Assembly: GCF_014650675.1 (NCBI RefSeq) | Contig: NZ_BMVK01000021.1 | Span: 62,001-126,000 of the forward strand | DNA: 64,000 bases | Origin: Streptomyces anulatus | GTDB lineage: Bacteria; Actinomycetota; Actinomycetes; Streptomycetales; Streptomycetaceae | Reading direction: 5' to 3' | Program-made: the position numbers and the translations under genes | The notes under the pieces: model-generated | The model's input: the letters and a program-made list of their open reading frames with translations, nothing else | The model's database searches: none | What the model was told of the DNA's origin: nothing | Shown here: piece by piece, positions 59,573 through 64,000 of the stretch | How positions within the stretch are numbered: the first letter of the stretch is position 1 | Layout of the letters: the number at the start of each line of letters is the position of its first letter

Positions 59573-60619
59573 ATGGATCGCAGATCGTTCATGGCCACCA
59601 CCGGCCGGGCCTCACTCCTGGCGGGCGGGGCTCTCACCGCCGGCGCCGCCCTGACGGCCCCATCGGCCGCCGCGGCCGCCGAGGACGACGAGCGGCGCGG
59701 CGGGGGCCGGACGGTGCGGTTCAACGTCATCAGCGACATCCAGGGCGACCTGGCCGACTTCGGCAAGGCTCTCGACGACCTGCACCGGATCAATCCCCGC
59801 AGCGCCGGACTGGGGATCGCCGGCGACATCACCCCCCGCGGCTACGACTTCGAGTACGCGGACGTCCGCCGCACCCTCCGTCGGCACCAGCACCCCAAGA
59901 ACCTCGCGTGGGCCATCGGCAACCACGAGTTCTACGTCCCCAAGTACAGCGACCCGGACACGCTCGCCCAGGACACCTGGCCCAACGGCACCACGGAGGG
60001 CTCGCTCTTCCGCAGCTTCTACAACTTCGCGGGACGGAACAAGGTCTACTCGGAGGCGTCGTTCGGCGGCGTTCCCGTACTGACCCTGGGGACCGAACGC
60101 TACGCGCACTACCACGACGCGAAGTTGTGGGACGAGGTGTGGATCAGCGACGCGCAGTTCGCCTGGCTGGACGACCGGCTCGCCCACTGGGCCCGACGGC
60201 GCAAGCCCGTCATGGTGATGACCCACCACCCCCTGCCCAACACCGTGTCGGGCACCCGCAACAAGCTCTATCTGGGCGACTACCTCCAGCCCGACCGGCT
60301 TCTCTCGATTCTCGGCCGTCACAAGGACGTGTTCCTCTTCTCCGGCCACACCCACTGGGATCTCAACCTGTCCGACTGGGTGGTCCGCAGGGTCGTCCCC
60401 GGCACCGGCAACCTCGACGGCTTCACCGTCGTGAACACCGCGGCGGTTCAGACGGGCTGGACGGACGACGGCAAGGGAGGGGAGGTCGCGGTGGGCGGCA
60501 CCTTCAACCAGGGCCTCCAGGTCGAGGTGGGCCCCCGCACGGTCGTCATCAAGGCCCGCGACTTCTCCACGGGCACCTGGCTCAAGCAGCTGACGGTTCC
60601 GCTGCACACGGCGGCCTGA
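59573..60619 (+). CDS. Tat-exported metallophosphoesterase
   Basis: 348 residues from ATG 59573, with GAAGGA about ten bases before. Twin-arginine signal: MDRRSFMATTGRASLLAG, then Ala-rich region, cleavage near residue 36 (AAAAA-ED). Calcineurin-type motifs follow: FNVISDIQGD (DxQ in place of DxH), GIAGDIT (GD), AIGNHEF (GNHE), MVMTHHPLP and FSGHTHWDL (GHTH). The first motif has Gln where His is usual, a variation found in some families. Probably releases phosphate or works on nucleotides outside the cell. Confidence 0.9.
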   Translation: MDRRSFMATTGRASLLAGGALTAGAALTAPSAAAAAEDDERRGGGRTVRFNVISDIQGDLADFGKALDDLHRINPRSAGLGIAGDITPRGYDFEYADVRRTLRRHQHPKNLAWAIGNHEFYVPKYSDPDTLAQDTWPNGTTEGSLFRSFYNFAGRNKVYSEASFGGVPVLTLGTERYAHYHDAKLWDEVWISDAQFAWLDDRLAHWARRRKPVMVMTHHPLPNTVSGTRNKLYLGDYLQPDRLLSILGRHKDVFLFSGHTHWDLNLSDWVVRRVVPGTGNLDGFTVVNTAAVQTGWTDDGKGGEVAVGGTFNQGLQVEVGPRTVVIKARDFSTGTWLKQLTVPLHTAA

Positions 60620-60653
60620 GGGGCCGGGCGGGGCGGGGGCGGATTCCTGACAG

Positions 60654-61445
60654 TCACCGGCCGGAAGAGCCGCTCCCGGCGGACCGGATGACCGTGAACA
60701 CGGCCCCCTCCGGGTCCGCGACCGTCGCCAGCCGGCCGCTCGATCCCTCGCGCGGCGGCTGCAGGACGCGCCCGCCCAGCTCCACCACCCGGGCCGCGGC
60801 CCGGTCGGTGTCGGCGACCTCGAAGTACGTCATCCAGTGCGGCCCCCGGTCGCGCGGCAGCGCATGGCCGACCCCGTGCAGCGCCGCCACCGGAACATCG
60901 TCCAGGTGCAGGGTCTGGTAGTCGAAGTCGGCCGAGACGACCGCCTCCGTCTCGTAGCCGAAGACCGTCTGGTAGAACTTCGCGACCATCGAGGTCTCCC
61001 GGGTCACCAGCTCGTTCCACACCGGAGTACCGGGCACGCCCGCCGTCATGGTGCCGATGTGCTCGGAGCCCTGCCAGATGCCGAAGACCGCCCCGCTCGG
61101 GTCCGAGGCGATGGCGAGCCGCCCTGCCTCGCCCGCGTCCAGCGGGCCGACCGCGACCGTCCCGCCGCAGGAGCGAATGGTCTCCGCGGTGGCGTCGGCG
61201 TCGTCCGTGGCGAGGTAGGTGGTCCAGGCGATCGGGAGATGCCGGTCGGGCGGCAGCTGACCGATGCCGGCGACCTCCTTCCCGTGCAGCAGCCCGCGGA
61301 CGTAGGGGCCCAGCTGATCGGGACCCGGCCGGAACTCCCAGTCGAACAGGGCCCCGTAGAACTCCTGGGTCGTGGTCAGGCCGTGCACGATCAGACTCAC
61401 CCAGCAAGGTGTTCCGGGCGTGCGCCGGGCGGAGGCCTCGGTCAT
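60654..61445 (-). CDS. Two-domain VOC (glyoxalase/bleomycin-resistance fold) protein
   Basis: 263 residues from ATG 61445, with GAGGAG eight bases before. Two tandem VOC domains: the first at about 12-128 (CWVSLIVHGLTTTQEFYGALFDWEF, AIASDPSGAVFGIWQ) and the second at about 140-255 (TPVWNELVTRETSMVAKFYQTVFGYE, LATVADPEGAVFTVI). The PLP-free, metal-binding pattern is irregular: the first repeat keeps FGIWQ at the usual Glu position. Related proteins include a hydroxylase-like group in Streptomyces. Substrate unknown; it is convergent with the phosphoesterase. Confidence 0.87.
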   Translation of the reverse strand: MTEASARRTPGTPCWVSLIVHGLTTTQEFYGALFDWEFRPGPDQLGPYVRGLLHGKEVAGIGQLPPDRHLPIAWTTYLATDDADATAETIRSCGGTVAVGPLDAGEAGRLAIASDPSGAVFGIWQGSEHIGTMTAGVPGTPVWNELVTRETSMVAKFYQTVFGYETEAVVSADFDYQTLHLDDVPVAALHGVGHALPRDRGPHWMTYFEVADTDRAAARVVELGGRVLQPPREGSSGRLATVADPEGAVFTVIRSAGSGSSGR

Positions 61446-61678
61446 CGTCTTCTCTCCTCGGACCGTTGTGGTGGCCGTGCGGGGGACGGGACAGGTACGC
61501 CGTCCCGGGTCGGGAAGCGGTCCGCGTGTCCCGTGCAGATGCTTGCACCCCTCGGCGCGGGAGACGCACCGGCCGCGCCGCGTCGTCCGGGTTCTCGACG
61601 AAGGACGGCCGGATTCCCGCCGGCCGTCCTTACCGATGCTGTTACGGGTGCCGGTGCCGCTGCGCGAGGATGGCACCC

Positions 61679-62509
61679 ATGAAGCCCATCATCACCGCAT
61701 CCGAATGCGCGAGCGAGTCGGCCGGATCGCGACCGCCGGTGCTCCTGGACGTCCGCTGGCAGCTCGGCGGCCCGAACGGCCGTCCCGACTACGAGGCCGG
61801 TCATCTGCCCGGCGCGGTCTACATCGACCTCGATACGGAACTGGCGGGACCGGCGGGCGACGGCGGCCGCCACCCCCTCCCGGACCCGGAGGACTTCGGG
61901 GCCGTGATGCGCCGGGCCGGGGTCGGCCAGGACACCCCTGTCGTGGTGTACGACGGCGGCCAGGGCTGGGCCGCGGCGCGAGCGTGGTGGCTGCTGCGCT
62001 GGACGGGGCACCAGGACGTACGGGTCCTGGACGGCGGACTCGCCGCCTGGACGGGCGACCTCTCCACCGGGATCCCGCGTCCCGGCGAGGGCGATTTCCG
62101 GCCGAAGCCGGGGGCCCTGCCCACACTGGACGCGGAAAGTGCGGCGGCCTTCGCCCGCTCGGGTCTGCTGCTGGACGCGCGCGCGGCGGAACGCTACCGG
62201 GGCGATGTGGAGCCGATCGACCGCGTCGGCGGTCACATTCCCGGGGCCGTCTCCGCGCCGACCACGTCGAACGTCGACGAGGACGGGCGCTACCTTCCGG
62301 CCGAGCGGCTCGCCGCGCGGTTCGCCGGCCTGGGGGCGGAGGGAAGCCCCGAGGGCGTGGGCGTCTACTGCGGATCCGGGGTCTCCGGCGCGCACGAGGT
62401 GCTGGCCCTGGAGATCGCGGGGTTCACCGGCGTCCTGTACCCCGGCTCCTGGTCCGAGTGGTCCTCGGACCCCTCCCGACCGGTCGCCACGGGCCCCGAG
62501 CCCCAGTAG
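61679..62509 (+). CDS. sseA: Sulfurtransferase (rhodanese/3-mercaptopyruvate type)
   Basis: 276 residues from ATG 61679; an in-frame ATG nine bases earlier is an alternative. Two rhodanese domains: the inactive N-terminal one (VLLDVRWQLGG...DYEAGHLPGAVYIDLDTEL) and the active one with Cys231 in YCGSGVSGAHEVLAL. A CGSGVS loop is nearer the 3-mercaptopyruvate type (CGSGVT) than the thiosulfate type (CRKGVT). It moves sulfane sulfur to cyanide or thiols, with roles in cysteine catabolism. Strong hairpin after the gene. Confidence 0.92.
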   Translation: MKPIITASECASESAGSRPPVLLDVRWQLGGPNGRPDYEAGHLPGAVYIDLDTELAGPAGDGGRHPLPDPEDFGAVMRRAGVGQDTPVVVYDGGQGWAAARAWWLLRWTGHQDVRVLDGGLAAWTGDLSTGIPRPGEGDFRPKPGALPTLDAESAAAFARSGLLLDARAAERYRGDVEPIDRVGGHIPGAVSAPTTSNVDEDGRYLPAERLAARFAGLGAEGSPEGVGVYCGSGVSGAHEVLALEIAGFTGVLYPGSWSEWSSDPSRPVATGPEPQ

Positions 62510-62560
62510 TCCCTCGGCGCCGGCCACCCGGGGCGGTCGGGGGCGGGGAGACGGTAAGAC

Positions 62561-62596
62561 AGAGGGGTCCGTACGCGACCGCGTACGGACCCCTCT
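62561..62596. terminator. Bidirectional terminator between sseA and sepH
   Basis: Perfect 16-bp arms (AGAGGGGTCCGTACGC and complement) with a four-base loop, in the 108-base convergent gap. Confidence 0.95.
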
Positions 62597-62617
62597 CCCA
62601 CCGGTGGTCATTCCCGG

Positions 62618-63673
62618 TCAGTCCTGCTTCTTGCGCCGGGTGCCGAAGACGATCTCGTCCCAGCTCGGCACGGCGGCCCGGCGGCCCGGCCGGACTCCGT
62701 CCGCCTCGGCCTGACGGTCCGTCGTCCCGGTCAGCCGGTCGCGGTGACCGGCCACCGCCCGGGGCATCAGCACATCCGCGTACGCGGACCCCGCGCCGGC
62801 CGAGGCGGCGGCGGGCGGTTCGGCCGCCTCCGTCTCCTCCGCCGGTTCGAGCACGGGCGGCTCGGGCTGGGTGGGCCGCTCGGGGACGACCATGTCGCCG
62901 CGGAAGCTCGGCACCGCCTCCAGCAGGCTGGTCAGCGAGTCGCGCTCACCGGCCGAGGCGCTGCTCACGTACTCCTCGGGCTCGGCGGCGGCCGGGGCGG
63001 GCCGCTCGATCTGCCGGTCGAGGGCCCGGTCCAGCGGCCGGTCGCGCGGCAGCCGGGCGATCCGGGGCACGAACGGGAAGCTGGGCTCGGGCGCGGCGAC
63101 GTCGTCGGTCTCGCCGATCAGCGAGCGCGCCTCGTCGTCCACGGCCTGGACCAGCCGCCTGGGCGGGTCGTACGTCCAGCTCGCCGAGTGCGGCTCACCC
63201 GCGACCCGGTAGACGAGCAGGACTTCCCAGGTGCCGTCGTCACGGCGCCACGAGTCCCACTGGACGGTTTCCTTGTCGGCGCCGCGCAGCAGGAGACGCT
63301 CCTGCACCGCCTCGCCGAGTTGAGGGCCGGTGTTCTCGCCGGGACGGCGCACAGGAGTCTTCCGGGCCCGCTCGGCCATGAAGGCGCGCTCCGCGAGCAC
63401 GGGGCCCTCGAAGCGGCGTACACGGTCAACGGGGATGCCCGCGAACTGGGCGACCTCCTCCGCGGAGGCGCCGGCTCGTATGCGGGCCTGGATGTCGCGG
63501 GGACGGAGGTGGCTCTCCACCTCGATCTCGATCTGGCCGAGCCGGGCGCGGTCGTTGCGCACGGCGGCGCGCAGCCGCTCATCGATCGGAAGCGTGTACT
63601 CCGTGCTGTCCGCAGCCTTGAGCACCAGTCGTGTGCCGTCGTTGGAGACGGCCACGACACGCAGTTCGGGCAT
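62618..63673 (-). CDS. sepH: SepH, FtsZ-interacting cell-division protein
   Basis: 351 residues from ATG 63673 (MPELRVVAVSNDGTRLVL), with GGGAGG six bases upstream; the open frame to 63871 lacks support. The N-terminal DUF3071 domain (about 1-170) includes a helix-turn-helix-like part, DIQARIRAGASAEEVAQFAGIPVDRVRRFEGPVLAERAFMAERA, followed by VQWDSWRRDDGTWEVLLVY. The rest is Pro/Glu/Ala-rich linker ending in the short C-terminal conserved motif PSWDEIVFGTRRKKQD. In Streptomyces SepH binds and stimulates assembly of FtsZ filaments in vegetative and sporulation septa. Confidence 0.95.
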   Translation of the reverse strand: MPELRVVAVSNDGTRLVLKAADSTEYTLPIDERLRAAVRNDRARLGQIEIEVESHLRPRDIQARIRAGASAEEVAQFAGIPVDRVRRFEGPVLAERAFMAERARKTPVRRPGENTGPQLGEAVQERLLLRGADKETVQWDSWRRDDGTWEVLLVYRVAGEPHSASWTYDPPRRLVQAVDDEARSLIGETDDVAAPEPSFPFVPRIARLPRDRPLDRALDRQIERPAPAAAEPEEYVSSASAGERDSLTSLLEAVPSFRGDMVVPERPTQPEPPVLEPAEETEAAEPPAAASAGAGSAYADVLMPRAVAGHRDRLTGTTDRQAEADGVRPGRRAAVPSWDEIVFGTRRKKQD

Positions 63674-64000
63674 GGGAACCTCCCGGGTGGTGCCTGCCGA
63701 CGTCACGTGCGTCGCTGCTTCCGCTAGTCGAGTGTGACCGGCCCGGGTGCAGCCTGCCACAACCTTGCCAAGTTGCCCGGCGTGTCGGGCTCCCGTCCTG
63801 GTGCGCCACCATGACACGGTTACCCATTGCGACCCAAAGTGACCGATTTGGCCGCTCTGTGCAGCAGGCACGCGCGTGATGCCTTGACACCGCCGGTTCG
63901 AGTGCCGCCGTCGGCCCCCTCCGGTGGCTGCGGATTCCCACGTCGGAGTCCGCCCCAGGGCTCGTCACAGTACTCCATTCGGGCCACCGGGGTGGACCGG
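63674..64000. other. Upstream region of sepH at the window edge
   Basis: No gene supported. It must contain the sepH promoter; no convincing -35/-10 pair on the minus strand was found. Two small frames of either strand run through but lack ribosome sites. Confidence 0.4.

Overview
The window reads as a chromosomal core segment of a Streptomyces species. GC content is very high with GC-rich third codon positions, there are many GTG and some TTG starts, and the gene set is diagnostic: principal sigma factor HrdB next to the sporulation regulator WhiH, the nrdR-nrdJ pair beside lexA, topoisomerase IV parE and parC, ptsH, and sepH at the right end. From memory, the order matches the stretch of the S. 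coelicolor chromosome around SCO5799-SCO5855. I see no phage, insertion sequence, CRISPR array, rRNA or tRNA.

Layout. 1-2901: right end of an NIS-type siderophore operon (N-acyltransferase plus IucA/IucC synthetase). 2940-9922: DNA maintenance block with a DinG/XPD-type helicase, lexA (minus strand), nrdR and B12-dependent nrdJ, including a LexA box and paired NrdR boxes. 10066-20055: TerD-like, YdbC-like, histidine phosphatase, ADP-ribosylglycohydrolase and large membrane proteins, RNase HII, two poorly known proteins, and a RecQ helicase fused to a phosphoribosyltransferase-like tail. 20056-24740: a more variable stretch with a small orphan ORF, a membrane protein, and a carotenoid oxygenase/epoxide-hydrolase-type operon divergent from a TetR gene with two tandem operators. 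24783-29143: a 36-bp palindrome holding two DnaA-box sequences, a DUF4192 protein, a Nudix-HTH (NrtR-like) regulator and a fused ABC transporter. 29304-36705: whiH, hrdB, secreted trypsin-like protease, small zinc protein, parE and a DUF485 protein.

36702-45675 is a carboxylate-metabolism neighbourhood: an acetate-permease-like SSS symporter with its DUF485 partner, a CitA/CitB-type two-component system, a LacI regulator, two divergent citrate-synthase paralogues (one with an N-terminal DNA-binding domain) and a CobW-type GTPase. 45757-53788 holds parC, a paired M16 peptidase operon, a c-di-AMP (ydaO-type) riboswitch in front of an M23 cell-wall hydrolase, a GntR regulator and HPr. 53985-63673 holds a GNAT/acyl-CoA-synthetase fusion (protein acetyltransferase Pat type), a DUF5998 protein, an alkaline-phosphatase-fold enzyme, thymidine kinase, a Tat-exported phosphoesterase, a two-domain VOC protein, a sulfurtransferase and the cell-division protein SepH.

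Most gene ends carry strong GC-rich hairpins, and several genes begin 6-7 bases after a TANNNT -10 element, suggesting leaderless transcripts. Start codons were chosen from Shine-Dalgarno spacing, overlaps with upstream genes or -10 position, and often differ from the longest open frame. All functional names are from motif recognition by eye, not from a database search.
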